Shown here one piece after another: positions 48,304 to 56,724 of a stretch of DNA of 64,000 bases. The notes beneath the pieces were generated by a model that did not search any database, was not told the origin of the DNA, and saw only the letters and a list, made by a program, of their open reading frames with translations. This DNA is from Pseudonocardia sp. N23. GTDB taxonomy: Bacteria > Actinomycetota > Actinomycetes > Mycobacteriales > Pseudonocardiaceae. The translations under genes and the position numbers were made by a program. The first letter of the stretch is position 1, and every line of letters starts with the position of its first letter. The stretch covers positions 119,453 through 183,452 of the forward strand of contig NZ_BEGX01000155.1 in the NCBI RefSeq assembly GCF_002583555.1. The letters run 5' to 3'.

Positions 48304-49554
48304 TCAGGAGGGGCGGAGTGCCACCAGGTCGGGGCCGCGCTGCTCCAGCAGCACCGACCCCGCGACCGCGGACTGCACCGCGCCGGTCCACCCGCCGCGG
48401 TCGACGGCGATCGTCCGGGCGACCGCACCGGTGACCGGGTCGGTCACGGCCAGCCCTCCCGGCACCGGCACCAGGACCGCGTCGCCGTAGCGGACACCCG
48501 GGCCGGTCGTGCCCGGCAGCATCCATGCCGGCTGCAGATCGCCCCGGTCGAGCGCGATCGTCGCGGACCCCGTCCACCAGTAGACGTGCCGGTCGTCCGA
48601 CGTCGTCGCCGCCACCCCGCCGGGCGGCTGGGCGGTCAGGTCGGCGTCGGGGACCGGCAGCGGAGTCGTCGACAGCACGGCGCCCTGTCCGTCGACGACC
48701 TCCAGCGCCGCCGGGCCCGGCCGGGCTACGGCCACCCGGTCGCCCGCCGCGGCGACGACCTGACCGTGCGCGCCGGGCAGCAGCGCGGAGAACACGACCT
48801 CCGGCGTCGTCGCGTCGGACCCGCCGTCGGGCGCGATGACGGTCAGCCGGTCCTGCTCGTCGCCGGGGCAGCGTTCGAGGACGGCGAGGCGGCCCTGGGT
48901 GATCGCGAACGAGTCGAGCGAACAGTCGGGGTAGGGCTGACGGCCCGGCTGGTCGGGGGTGTCGACGGTGCCGAACTCCGTCGTCTTCACCAGGTCCGAC
49001 CGCACGACCTGCAGGTACCGCGAGCCGGTGAGCGCGACGAGGGTGCCGGAGTCGAGCAGCCGCGCGCCGGGCAGTGCGTTCGGGTTGCTGTACACCCGGC
49101 GTGCGCCCGTCGAGGGCACGAGCACGGTGAGCTCGCTGCACGCGTCGCCGGACCCGTTGCGGTACAGGGCCATGACCTGGCCGAACCCGGACGCGACCGT
49201 GCAGATCGCGTCGTCGCGGGTGTAGCTCCAGTGGGTGGCGCCGGTGGCCGCGTCGTGCCCGGCCACCTCGCCGTCGGCAGCCGTGACGACCGCCGGACCG
49301 GCGACGAGCGGCACCGGTGTTCCGGGGCTCGCCGCGCGCCAGGCCTCGGTGAACCCCGCGGGCGGGGTCGTCTCGGTCAGCGGCGGAGGCGGGAACGACC
49401 CGGTCGGTGCGGTGACCGACCGGGTCGTCGCGGCCGCGCTCGTCCGCCAGACCAGGACCCCACCGGCGACGAGGGCGACCGCCAGGACGGCGGCCACCAC
49501 CACGTCGGACCGGCGCAGGCGTTCAGGGCGGACCGAGCTCCGTGCGCGCAGCAC
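48304..49554 (-). CDS. membrane-anchored beta-propeller-like protein (Rv3212-like)
   Basis: A 416-residue protein with an N-terminal signal anchor (residues ~17-35, VVVAAVLAVALVAGGVLVW) and an outer domain of repeated strand motifs such as GEVAGHDAATGATHWSYTRD and GDAVLVPVPGGLAVTDPVTG, as in PQQ/WD-like propellers, with several cysteines likely to form disulfides. It follows the helicase gene as Rv3212 follows Rv3211. I chose GTG 49554, 17 bases after the helicase stop; longer frames overlap the helicase. No enzyme function can be named. Confidence 0.78.
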   Translation of the reverse strand: MLRARSSVRPERLRRSDVVVAAVLAVALVAGGVLVWRTSAAATTRSVTAPTGSFPPPPLTETTPPAGFTEAWRAASPGTPVPLVAGPAVVTAADGEVAGHDAATGATHWSYTRDDAICTVASGFGQVMALYRNGSGDACSELTVLVPSTGARRVYSNPNALPGARLLDSGTLVALTGSRYLQVVRSDLVKTTEFGTVDTPDQPGRQPYPDCSLDSFAITQGRLAVLERCPGDEQDRLTVIAPDGGSDATTPEVVFSALLPGAHGQVVAAAGDRVAVARPGPAALEVVDGQGAVLSTTPLPVPDADLTAQPPGGVAATTSDDRHVYWWTGSATIALDRGDLQPAWMLPGTTGPGVRYGDAVLVPVPGGLAVTDPVTGAVARTIAVDRGGWTGAVQSAVAGSVLLEQRGPDLVALRPS

Positions 49555-49573
49555 CTCGGAGGAGGTGAAACCG

Positions 49574-51412
49574 TCAGCTGGCGGCGGCGTCGGGGGCGGA
49601 CTCGCCCTCGGCACCACTCGCGCCACGGCGGCGGGCACCACCACGGCGACGACGACGGCGCGGCTTGCCGGCCTCGCCCACGTCACCGGCCGCGGCGTCC
49701 GGGCCGGAGCCGGGAGCAGCGGAGAGGTCGGCGGCGGGGGTCTCGGACGCGGGTGCGTCGGAGCCGCCCTCGGCACCGCCCTCGAGGGTCACGCCGCCGC
49801 GGGTACGGGTGCGGCTGCGCGACCGGCGCTCGCGGGGCTGGGCCGGAGCGTCCTCGCCACGACGGCCACCACCGCCGGTGCTGCCACCGCTGCGGCGCCG
49901 GGCGCCCTGGTGGTCACCCTCGTTGTCGACGTACTCCGCCTTCAGGCCCGCCCGCGTCCGCTTGGACAGCGGCAGCCGCCCCGTCGCATCGGTCGGGATG
50001 TCGAGCTCGGTGTAGAGGTGATCCGACGTCGAGTAGGTCTCGACCGGCTCCGGCATGTCGATGCCGAGGTCGTCACTGACCATCTTCCAGCGCGGCATCT
50101 CGTCCCAGTCGACGAGCGTGACCGCCACGCCTTCCTTGCCGGCGCGACCGGTGCGGCCGATCCGGTGGACGTAGGTCTTCGAGTCCTCGGGGCACTGGTA
50201 GTTGACGACGTGCGTCACGTCCGTGACGTCGATGCCGCGGGCGGCGACGTCGGTGGCGACGAGGACGTCGACCTTGCCGGAGCGGAACGCGCGCAGCGCC
50301 TGCTCGCGGGCACCCTGGCCGAGGTCGCCGTGCACGGCCGCGGCGGCGAACCCGCGCTCGGCGAGGTCGTCGGCGACGCGCTGCACGGTGCGCTTGGTAC
50401 GGGCGAAGATCATGGTCAGACCGCGGTCCTTGGACTGCAGGACGCGGGTGAGCAGCTCGACCTTGTCCATCGCGTGGGCGCGGAAGACGTGCTGCTTGGT
50501 GCGCTCGTGGATGGAGCCCTGGTCGGACTCCTCGGCGCGGATGTGCGTCGGGCGGTTCAGGAACGCCCGCGACAGCGCGATGATCGGGCCCGGCATGGTG
50601 GCCGAGAACAGCATCGTCTGGCGCTCCTCGGGGAGCATGCGCAGGATGCGCTCGACGTCGGGCAGGAAGCCCAGGTCGAGCATCTCGTCGGCCTCGTCGA
50701 GGACCAGCATGCCGACGCGGCCCAGCACCAGGTGGCGCTGCTCGGCCAGGTCGAGCAGCCGGCCCGGGGTGCCGACGACGACGTCGACTCCCTTGCGCAG
50801 CGCGTTGAGCTGGGGCTCGTAGGCGCGGCCGCCGTAGATCGCGGTCACACGGACGCCGAGGTGCTTGCCGGCGTCGGCGATGTCCTGCGCGACCTGCACA
50901 CACAGCTCACGCGTCGGGACGACGACGAGGGCCTGCGGCACGTCCTTGGTGCGGTCGGCGGTCTCGCCCTCCGCGGTGGCGGCCGGCCGCTCGGACGGCG
51001 GCACGATCCGCTGCAGCATCGGGACGCCGAAGCCGAGGGTCTTGCCGGTGCCGGTACGGGCCTGACCGATCAGGTCCTCGCCGGCGAGGGCCAGCGGCAG
51101 GGTGAGCTCCTGGATCGCGAAGGTGCGCTCGATACCGGCCTCGGCCAGCGCCTTCACGATCTCGGGACGGACGCCGAGCTCGGCGAACGTCGGGGACTCG
51201 GGCTTGACGGGGGCACCGGCCTGGAGCGGGTGTGCCTCCTCGGCGAGGGGCTCGGGGAGCTCCGCCGAGGTCGTCGCGTCGGGACTGTCGTTCGAGTTGT
51301 CGTTCGGAACGGACAGGGGAATCGCCTCTCTCCGCGCACAGGAGTCGTTCGCGGTTCGTCGACCACCGGCGTCGGGGACGCTCGGGCGGGAGAACCGGAC
51401 GAGGCGCTGCAC
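49574..51412 (-). CDS. rhlE: DEAD-box RNA helicase (RhlE-like, Rv3211)
   Basis: Up to 612 residues. The Q motif (TFAELGVRPEIVKALAEAGI ... FAIQ), motif I ARTGTGKT, PTRELC, TPGRLLD, DEAD, SAT, ARGIDV and HRIGRTGRAG are all present, so it is an ATP-dependent RNA helicase. The C-terminal ~130 residues are Arg/Gly/Ser-rich and should bind RNA. The start is doubtful: the only in-frame standard start found is GTG 51412, but a good ribosome site (AGAGAGG) lies before a CTG near 51319, giving about 581 residues. Confidence 0.88.
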   Translation of the reverse strand: MQRLVRFSRPSVPDAGGRRTANDSCARREAIPLSVPNDNSNDSPDATTSAELPEPLAEEAHPLQAGAPVKPESPTFAELGVRPEIVKALAEAGIERTFAIQELTLPLALAGEDLIGQARTGTGKTLGFGVPMLQRIVPPSERPAATAEGETADRTKDVPQALVVVPTRELCVQVAQDIADAGKHLGVRVTAIYGGRAYEPQLNALRKGVDVVVGTPGRLLDLAEQRHLVLGRVGMLVLDEADEMLDLGFLPDVERILRMLPEERQTMLFSATMPGPIIALSRAFLNRPTHIRAEESDQGSIHERTKQHVFRAHAMDKVELLTRVLQSKDRGLTMIFARTKRTVQRVADDLAERGFAAAAVHGDLGQGAREQALRAFRSGKVDVLVATDVAARGIDVTDVTHVVNYQCPEDSKTYVHRIGRTGRAGKEGVAVTLVDWDEMPRWKMVSDDLGIDMPEPVETYSTSDHLYTELDIPTDATGRLPLSKRTRAGLKAEYVDNEGDHQGARRRSGGSTGGGGRRGEDAPAQPRERRSRSRTRTRGGVTLEGGAEGGSDAPASETPAADLSAAPGSGPDAAAGDVGEAGKPRRRRRRGGARRRGASGAEGESAPDAAAS

Positions 51413-51521
51413 GCACCATGTCGTCGGTGGATCGGTTCCGCTTGTGGAACCGGCTCCGCCGGGTCGGGGCGCGCGCCCGGGAAAAGGTCTGGAACGTCGT
51501 GCAGGGCGCTGCGCTGCTCAC

Positions 51522-51527
51522 ATCATA
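51522..51527 (-). promoter_or_regulatory. -10 element for the helicase gene
   Basis: On the minus strand TATGAT, preceded by GCAGG, lies about 110 bases before GTG 51412 and 200 bases before the CTG candidate. No TTGACA-like -35 is visible at the right distance. It implies a long untranslated leader, as is common for autoregulated RNA helicases. Confidence 0.5.
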
Positions 51528-51658
51528 CCTGCACAGGTGCCGTGGCGACGAGCGCGGACACGCCGACACGGACGTGAGCCTCACCGCTGCAGGCCTGACG
51601 GCGGTCGATCACCGTCGGCCGCACCGGTTCCGGGCCCCGGACACTAGGCTCACCGACC

Positions 51659-52339
51659 ATGGTGGGTGAGACGGCGCACGCGCCGGGCGACGCCGGGGCG
51701 CGACCTCCCCAGGCCACGGTCGATCTGCTCGGGGTACTGGCCTACGGGGAGCTGTCGGCGTTCGACCGGCTCGCCGAGGACGCCCGGTCGGCGCCGACCC
51801 TCGGAGGCCGCGCAGCCCTGTCGGCGATGGCCGCGGCCGAGATGGGGCACTACAAGCAGCTCGAGGAGTACCTGGTCGGGCTCGGGGTGCCGGTCGAGGC
51901 CGCGATGTCGCCGTTCGTCGCGCCGTTCGACTCCTACAACGCCACGACCGCGCCACGCACCTGGCTGGAGTCGCTGGTCAAGGCCTACGTCGGCGATGGG
52001 CTGGCCGCCGACTTCTACCGCGAGGTCGCAGGCTGGGTCGACCCGCACACCAGCGAGCTCGTCCAGCGGGTGCTGGCCGACACCGGGCACAGCGCGTTCG
52101 CCGAACGCGAGGTCAAGGCCGCCTGCGCGCAGAACCGGCAGGTCCGAGACCGGCTCGCGCTGTGGGGCCGCAGGCTCCTCGGTGAGGCCGTCACCCAGGC
52201 CCAGCACATCGTGGCCGAGCGCGACGAGCTGGCCGACTTCATCGTCCGCGGCTCGGGCGACCTCGCCGGCATCGCAGCGCTCATCAAGCGCGTGCAGTCC
52301 AACCACGGCAAGCGGATGGCGAGCCTCGGCCTGTCGTGA
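51659..52339 (+). CDS. ferritin-like diiron-fold protein (Rv3210c-like)
   Basis: A 226-residue four-helix protein related to MiaE and ferritin-like proteins: YGELSAFDRLAEDARSAP, MAAAEMGHYKQLEEYLVGLG (ExxH-type ligands), VGDGLAADFYREVAGW and AEREVKAACAQN. Retained Glu/His suggest a diiron centre, but the exact ligands need alignment. ATG 51659 has TAGGCT (51645-51650) eight bases upstream. It is divergent from the helicase gene. The stop is embedded in a 20-base-period direct repeat. Confidence 0.83.
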   Translation: MVGETAHAPGDAGARPPQATVDLLGVLAYGELSAFDRLAEDARSAPTLGGRAALSAMAAAEMGHYKQLEEYLVGLGVPVEAAMSPFVAPFDSYNATTAPRTWLESLVKAYVGDGLAADFYREVAGWVDPHTSELVQRVLADTGHSAFAEREVKAACAQNRQVRDRLALWGRRLLGEAVTQAQHIVAERDELADFIVRGSGDLAGIAALIKRVQSNHGKRMASLGLS

Positions 52340-52363
52340 CGCCCGGAGCACTGTCGTGACGCC
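52331..52363. repeat. short tandem duplication across the stop of the ferritin-like gene
   Basis: CTGTCGTGACGCC occurs at 52331-52343 and again at 52351-52363, a 20-base period. The first copy contains the TGA stop. A similar 20-base duplication spans the stop of the TetR gene at 56848. Confidence 0.75.
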
Positions 52364-52506
52364 GGGGATCGCGGTTGTTCGCCGTGGGCGGACGTGCCGC
52401 CGCCTCCTGCGCCGCGCCGCTCGACTAGCCTGGGCCGCGCCGGCCCTTCGGAGTTCGATCGAGGGGTGCGGCAGCCATTCGACTACTCGTGACCTGGAGG
52501 TCTCCG

Positions 52507-52737
52507 GTGGAGGTCAAGATCGGCATCGCGGAGAGCCCGCGGGAGCTCGTGGTGTCCAGCGACCAGACCCCGGAGGAGGTCGAGGGGCTGGTCCGTGACG
52601 CCCTGAAGTCCGACGACGGCCTGGTCAGCCTCATCGACGACAAGGGCAGCCGCTTCGTCGTGCCCGCCGCGCGCATCTCCTACATCGAGATCGCGCCGGC
52701 CGACGTGCGCAAGGTCGGGTTCAGCGTCGGCGGCTGA
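52507..52737 (+). CDS. DUF3107 small protein (TB9.4/Rv3208A-like)
   Basis: A 76-residue protein, VEVKIGIAESPRELVVSSDQ at its start and ending YIEIAPADVRKVGFSVGG, a clear DUF3107 member. GGAGG (52496-52500) precedes GTG 52507 by six bases and rejects the in-frame upstream ATG. Mycobacterial TB9.4 lies in the same neighbourhood; function is unknown. A strong bidirectional terminator follows 16 bases after the stop. Confidence 0.9.
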   Translation: MEVKIGIAESPRELVVSSDQTPEEVEGLVRDALKSDDGLVSLIDDKGSRFVVPAARISYIEIAPADVRKVGFSVGG

Positions 52738-52753
52738 CCGCCGCAACGCTCGA

Positions 52754-52787
52754 CACGGGCCCGGCAGGTCACCCTGCCGGGCCCGTG
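52754..52787. terminator. bidirectional hairpin terminator
   Basis: CACGGGCCCGGCAGG (52754-52768) and its exact complement (52773-52787) form a perfect 15-base stem with loop TCAC, between convergent DUF3107 and DUF4873 genes. Confidence 0.9.
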
Positions 52788-52842
52788 GTGCGTCCGGTGG
52801 AACCCGTGAGCGGACGGGTGCCGCCGGTGGCGTGCGCCGGGG

Positions 52843-53190
52843 TCAGGCCCCGTCGTCGTCCAGGGCGACCACGGGCAGCCCGAACGGTGGCGTGCCGATG
52901 CCGGTGACCCGGTAGCGGCCCCAGGCGTCGACGTCGCCGACGCGAGCCTGCGACCGGCCCTCGGGCGTGGTCAGGACGGCGTCGGCCGCGCGGTGGCCGA
53001 GCGTGGCGGCGAGGTCGTCGCCGGTGAGCCTGCCGAACCAGTGCATCCGGCCGTCGAGGGGTTCGTGGCGGGCGTCGAGCAGCGCCTGGACGACGAGGTG
53101 GCGGTCGCCGACGGTGAGGGTGGCGGGGCCGCGGTAGCCGTCGTCGTCGTGGTCGGAGGTCTGGCCGTTGCTGTGGTCGTGAGTGCTCAT
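52843..53190 (-). CDS. DUF4873 protein
   Basis: A 115-residue protein: YRGPATLTVGDRHLVVQALL, HEPLDGRMHWFGRL and GDVDAWGRYRVTGIGTPPFG match DUF4873, a domain also found fused to the C-terminus of flavin monooxygenases. A histidine/aspartate-rich N-terminus precedes it. The ATG overlaps the stop of the TetR gene, so the two are cotranscribed and lie divergently from the SDR-diiron-hydrolase genes. It may be an accessory subunit of that oxidation module; that is inference. Confidence 0.83.
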   Translation of the reverse strand: MSTHDHSNGQTSDHDDDGYRGPATLTVGDRHLVVQALLDARHEPLDGRMHWFGRLTGDDLAATLGHRAADAVLTTPEGRSQARVGDVDAWGRYRVTGIGTPPFGLPVVALDDDGA

Positions 53191-54002
53191 CGGTGGGCCT
53201 CTCCGGCAGCGGGCGGATCGGGGACGGCGCGCAGTGCGGTGGTGCCGGGGCGTGGGTCCCGGTCGGCGGCGTCACCCGTGTCCACACCAGGTGACTCGCT
53301 TTCCGGGGAAACAGTGTTTCTTCCGATGGTTTCCTGTGATGACTCCTGTCCCGCTGTCCGGGACGGTCCGTCGAGGGTCGCCGAGATGCCGCCCCAGATC
53401 AGGCCGGTCAGGTAGGCGGTGACGGTGGTGCGGCTCATCGTCCGGCGTTCCAGCCACCAGTCGCCGGCGCTCTGCACCATGCCGACGAGCCCGTGCGCCC
53501 ACACCTCGGCGCCCCCCGAGTCGCGGCCGGCGGCGCGCAGCCGTTCGCCGATGAGCACGGCGAGCAGGCGGGCGATCTGGTCACGGGCCCCGTCGACGAT
53601 CTCGGCGCCCGCCTCCCGCTCGGCGGTGCTGTCGGTGGAGTTGTGCACGACGAACCGCCACAGCTGGGGCTCGTCCTCGATGGCGGCGAGGAAGGCGTCG
53701 ACGACCGCGGCGACCTGCTCGCGCGGCTCCAGCTCGGCCGACAGTGCGGGGATCATGCGGTCCATCAGCATGCCGACCGCCTGCTCGCCGACGGCCCGCT
53801 GCAGGTCGGCGCGGTCGTCGAAGTAGCGGTACAGGACGGGCTTGGTGATGCCGGCCCGCGCGGCGATCTCCGCGACCGAGACCCCGGCGCCGTGGGTGCG
53901 GACCGCCTCGATCGCTGCGGCGATCATCTCGGCGCGGCGCCGGGTGCGGCGCTCCTCCTTGGTGGGGGGCTCCGGCTTGACAGGAGGTTCTTGCTGAGGC
54001 AC
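53187..54002 (-). CDS. TetR-family regulator of the SDR/AurF module
   Basis: A 271-residue regulator with a helix-turn-helix at VSVAEIAARAGITKPVLYRY-FDD and a ligand-binding domain; the last ~50 residues are a low-complexity tail. The GTG at 54002 abuts the first of two palindromes at 54003-54033; an upstream in-frame start would lie across them. It probably represses itself, DUF4873 and the divergent SDR operon. The inducer is unknown, likely a hydrophobic acid, alcohol or ester. Confidence 0.87.
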   Translation of the reverse strand: MPQQEPPVKPEPPTKEERRTRRRAEMIAAAIEAVRTHGAGVSVAEIAARAGITKPVLYRYFDDRADLQRAVGEQAVGMLMDRMIPALSAELEPREQVAAVVDAFLAAIEDEPQLWRFVVHNSTDSTAEREAGAEIVDGARDQIARLLAVLIGERLRAAGRDSGGAEVWAHGLVGMVQSAGDWWLERRTMSRTTVTAYLTGLIWGGISATLDGPSRTAGQESSQETIGRNTVSPESESPGVDTGDAADRDPRPGTTALRAVPDPPAAGEAHR

Positions 54003-54033
54003 GTTACCAGTGGTAACAGTTACCAGCGGTAAC
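54003..54033. promoter_or_regulatory. two tandem palindromic TetR operators
   Basis: GTTACCAGTGGTAAC (54003-54017) and GTTACCAGCGGTAAC (54019-54033) are 15-base palindromes with identical outer arms, one base apart (16-base centre spacing, about 1.5 helical turns). They touch the TetR start and lie 19 bases before the SDR start, so one protein could control both directions. Confidence 0.85.
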
Positions 54034-54052
54034 AGCAAGGGAGAGGAGCGGC

Positions 54053-54934
54053 ATGTCACGCACGATCCCCGCCGGGAGCCGCGTCCTGGTCACCGGTGCC
54101 GCCGGTGGCTTCGGCGCGCCCACCGCCGCCCGGCTGCGCGACCAGGGCGCCCACGTCATCGGCCTCGACCGCGAGGGTGGCGACGGCATACTGGCCTGCG
54201 ACATCACCGACGACGCCGCAGTCGACCGCGCCGTCGCCGCGGCCGCCGACCGCCTCGGCGGGCTCGACGCCGTCGTCCACTACGCCGGGATCGGCATCCC
54301 CAACGACGCCGGCGGCCCCCTGCACCCCGACGCCATGCGCGTCATCGACGTCAACCTGCTCGGCGCCTGGCGCGTCACCGCCGCCGCCCTGCCCGCGCTG
54401 CAGGCCTCCCGGGCCCGGCGCGGCGGCACGCGGGCCCGCGTCGTGTTCGTCTCCAGCGAGCTGGCGTACCTGACGCTGCCGTTCGTGTCCGCCTACAGCG
54501 TCGCCAAGCGCGGCATGACCGCCTACGCCGACGCGCTGCGCCTCGAGTACGGCACCGAGCTGCACGTCACCACCGTCTACCCCGGCTACGTCCGCACGCC
54601 GATCCACGACGCCGGCCGCGAGGTCGGCCTCGCCCTGGAGGGTCAGGTCCGCCGCGAGGAGGTCGAGGACATCGTCGGTACCGTCGTGCGGGTGCTCGGC
54701 GCGACGCGTCCGCCCCGCGACACCGCCGGCACCCTCGCCGGTCAGGTCGAGCTGTGGGCGGGACGGCACATCCCGGGGATCGTGTCGTCCGGAGTGGTCC
54801 GCAAGCTGCGGGCGCAGGCCGCGTCCGGTCACTACGACTCGTCGCCGCTCGCCGCGGGGTTGGTCCGTCGCCTGACCGGGCGCGAGGTCCCCGCGACCGC
54901 GCCGGCCCGGACAGGGGAGAGGAGCCCCCGATGA
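54053..54934 (+). CDS. short-chain dehydrogenase/reductase
   Basis: A 293-residue SDR: VLVTGAAGGFGAPTAARLRD (cofactor glycine motif TGxxxGxG-like), VVHYAGIGIP, VNLLGAW and the active-site Ser with SAYSVAKRGM (Tyr-x3-Lys). It oxidises or reduces an alcohol or ketone with NAD(P)(H). A GGAGAGGAG ribosome site precedes the ATG. Its end overlaps the diiron oxygenase ATG, making a three-gene operon with the hydrolase. Confidence 0.9.
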   Translation: MSRTIPAGSRVLVTGAAGGFGAPTAARLRDQGAHVIGLDREGGDGILACDITDDAAVDRAVAAAADRLGGLDAVVHYAGIGIPNDAGGPLHPDAMRVIDVNLLGAWRVTAAALPALQASRARRGGTRARVVFVSSELAYLTLPFVSAYSVAKRGMTAYADALRLEYGTELHVTTVYPGYVRTPIHDAGREVGLALEGQVRREEVEDIVGTVVRVLGATRPPRDTAGTLAGQVELWAGRHIPGIVSSGVVRKLRAQAASGHYDSSPLAAGLVRRLTGREVPATAPARTGERSPR

Positions 54935-55818
54935 CCACCGTCAACGACCGCGAGGCCACCGCCGACCGGCTGCTGCGGTCGTCGCTCGACCACTCCTACG
55001 AGCCGTCGATCGACATCGACTGGGAGGCACCTCTCGTCGAGGGCGCCTGGGGGATCCCGCAGCACCGGGTGTCGCTGTACGGCACCGAGCTGTGGGAGGG
55101 GCTGACCGAGGAGCAGCGTCGCACGCTGTCGGTCCACGAGGTCGCCAGCATCGCCCGGATCGGGCTGTGGTTCGAGATCATCCTGATGCAGATGCTGCTG
55201 CGCTACGCCTACGACCGCGACCCGCGCCGCAGCCACATCCAGTACGCGCTCACCGAGATCGCCGACGAGTGCCGGCACTCGATCATGTTCGCGCGCATGA
55301 CCGAGCGCTACGGCGTGCCCGACTATGCCCCGCGCGGCCTCACCCACGAGCTCGGCCGGCTGTTCAAGACGATCGGCCACGGCCCCGCCATGTTCGCCGG
55401 CACGCTGTTCGTCGAGGAGATCCTCGACCAGCTGCAGCGCGAGGCCATGCGCGACGAGACCGTCCAGCCGCTCACCCGGGCCGTCAACAAGATCCACGTG
55501 ACGGAGGAGGCGCGGCACGTCCGATACGCCCGCGAGGAGCTGATCCGGATCATGCCGCAGGTCAACGGGGCGCAGCGGGCGCTCGGCCGCTACCTGACGT
55601 CGCGGATCGCGTTCGTCGTGGCGCGCAACCTGGTCCACTCCGACGTGTACGCGAGCGTCGGCATCGACCCGAAGGCCGGGAAGGCGGCCGCGCTGGCCAA
55701 CCCCCACCACCGGGAGACGCTGCGCTGGTCGGCGCGCAAGCTGGTGCCGTTCCTGCGTGAGCAGGGGCTCGTCGGCGGCCCGTCGGAGGTCCTGTGGCGC
55801 AAGGCGCACCTCGTATGA
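54931..55818 (+). CDS. AurF-like diiron oxygenase
   Basis: A 295-residue helical protein of the AurF/DUF455-like diiron type. Candidate ligands stand in ADECRHSIMF (ExxH), FVEEILDQLQREAM and HVTEEARHVRYAREEL (EExRH), with an N-terminal helix carrying VHEVASIARIGLWFE. Known members oxidise aryl amines or hydroxylate small molecules. Strong ribosome site GGAGAGGAG before the ATG. Coupled by overlaps to the SDR and hydrolase, suggesting that hydroxylation, oxidation and ester/lactone hydrolysis occur in sequence. Confidence 0.83.
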   Translation: MTTVNDREATADRLLRSSLDHSYEPSIDIDWEAPLVEGAWGIPQHRVSLYGTELWEGLTEEQRRTLSVHEVASIARIGLWFEIILMQMLLRYAYDRDPRRSHIQYALTEIADECRHSIMFARMTERYGVPDYAPRGLTHELGRLFKTIGHGPAMFAGTLFVEEILDQLQREAMRDETVQPLTRAVNKIHVTEEARHVRYAREELIRIMPQVNGAQRALGRYLTSRIAFVVARNLVHSDVYASVGIDPKAGKAAALANPHHRETLRWSARKLVPFLREQGLVGGPSEVLWRKAHLV

Positions 55819-56705
55819 GCACGTTCACCACCCCCGACGGCGTGGCCCTGCACGTCGAGGAGTCCGGGCCTGCCGACGCGGCGGTCACCGTCGTCATGGC
55901 GCACGGCTGGACCCTCGACGCCCGCACGTGGGAACCCGTCGCCCGGCGCCTCGGCCCCGACGTCCGGATGATCCGCTACGACCACCGCGGCCACGGTCGC
56001 TCCGCGGCCGTCGACCCCGCGACGATGACCATCGACCAGCTCGCCGACGACCTCGCCGCGCTGCTCGCCGACCGGGTGCCGCGCGGGCCGCTCGTGCTCG
56101 CCGGGCACTCCATGGGCGGCATGACGATCATGGCGCTCGCCGACCGGCATCCCGCGCTCGTGGCCGACCGGGTCGCGGGGGTGGCGCTCGTCGCGACGGC
56201 CAGCGGCGGCCTCGCCGAGCGTGCGTTCGGGCTGAGCCCGGCGGGGCTCGAGCGGGTGCGCGCCGCCGAGGTGCGGCTCTACCGGTCGCGGCGCTGGACC
56301 GGGCGCGACCACCTCAGCGCCGTGCCCGCGCTGCTCACGCCCGGTATCCGGTGGCTGCTGCTCGGCACGCATCCCGACCGTGACGCGGTCCGGCTCACCA
56401 CCCGGGCCATCGCCGAGTGCCGCCCGGTCACCGTCTCCGGGTTCCGGGCGACGCTCGACGCCCACGAGCGCGACGCCGCGCTGGCGGCCTTCGCGTCGAT
56501 CCCGACCGTCGTGCTCGCGGGCGAACGCGACCGGCTCACGCCGCTGCGCGCGTCGCGCCGGATCGTGCGTGGCCTGCCCACCGCGGAGCTGACGATCTTC
56601 CCCGGCGCCGGGCACATGCTGCCGGTGGAGCGGGCCGCGGGCACGGCCGAGCGGATCACGTCGCTGGTCGCCGCCGCGACCCGGCAGGCGAACCCGGCGG
56701 CCTGA
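55815..56705 (+). CDS. alpha/beta hydrolase
   Basis: A 296-residue alpha/beta hydrolase. The nucleophile elbow is AGHSMGGMTIM, the oxyanion strand MAHGWTLDARTW, the acid lies around AGERDRLTP and the His in FPGAGHMLPVE. It probably cleaves an ester, lactone or similar bond. The ATG overlaps the diiron oxygenase stop (ATGA); an in-frame start seven codons earlier is less likely. It ends the operon; a family B-like repeat follows. Confidence 0.9.
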   Translation: MSTFTTPDGVALHVEESGPADAAVTVVMAHGWTLDARTWEPVARRLGPDVRMIRYDHRGHGRSAAVDPATMTIDQLADDLAALLADRVPRGPLVLAGHSMGGMTIMALADRHPALVADRVAGVALVATASGGLAERAFGLSPAGLERVRAAEVRLYRSRRWTGRDHLSAVPALLTPGIRWLLLGTHPDRDAVRLTTRAIAECRPVTVSGFRATLDAHERDAALAAFASIPTVVLAGERDRLTPLRASRRIVRGLPTAELTIFPGAGHMLPVERAAGTAERITSLVAAATRQANPAA

Positions 56706-56724
56706 CCGGGCCCGCCCGCTCCTG

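Noticed and set aside
51418..51669. Plus-strand frame starting ATG 51418 (SSVDRFRLWNRLRR...)
   Set aside because: Lies in the helicase leader, has no ribosome site, and its composition shifts to random after 40 residues. A real gene is not supported.
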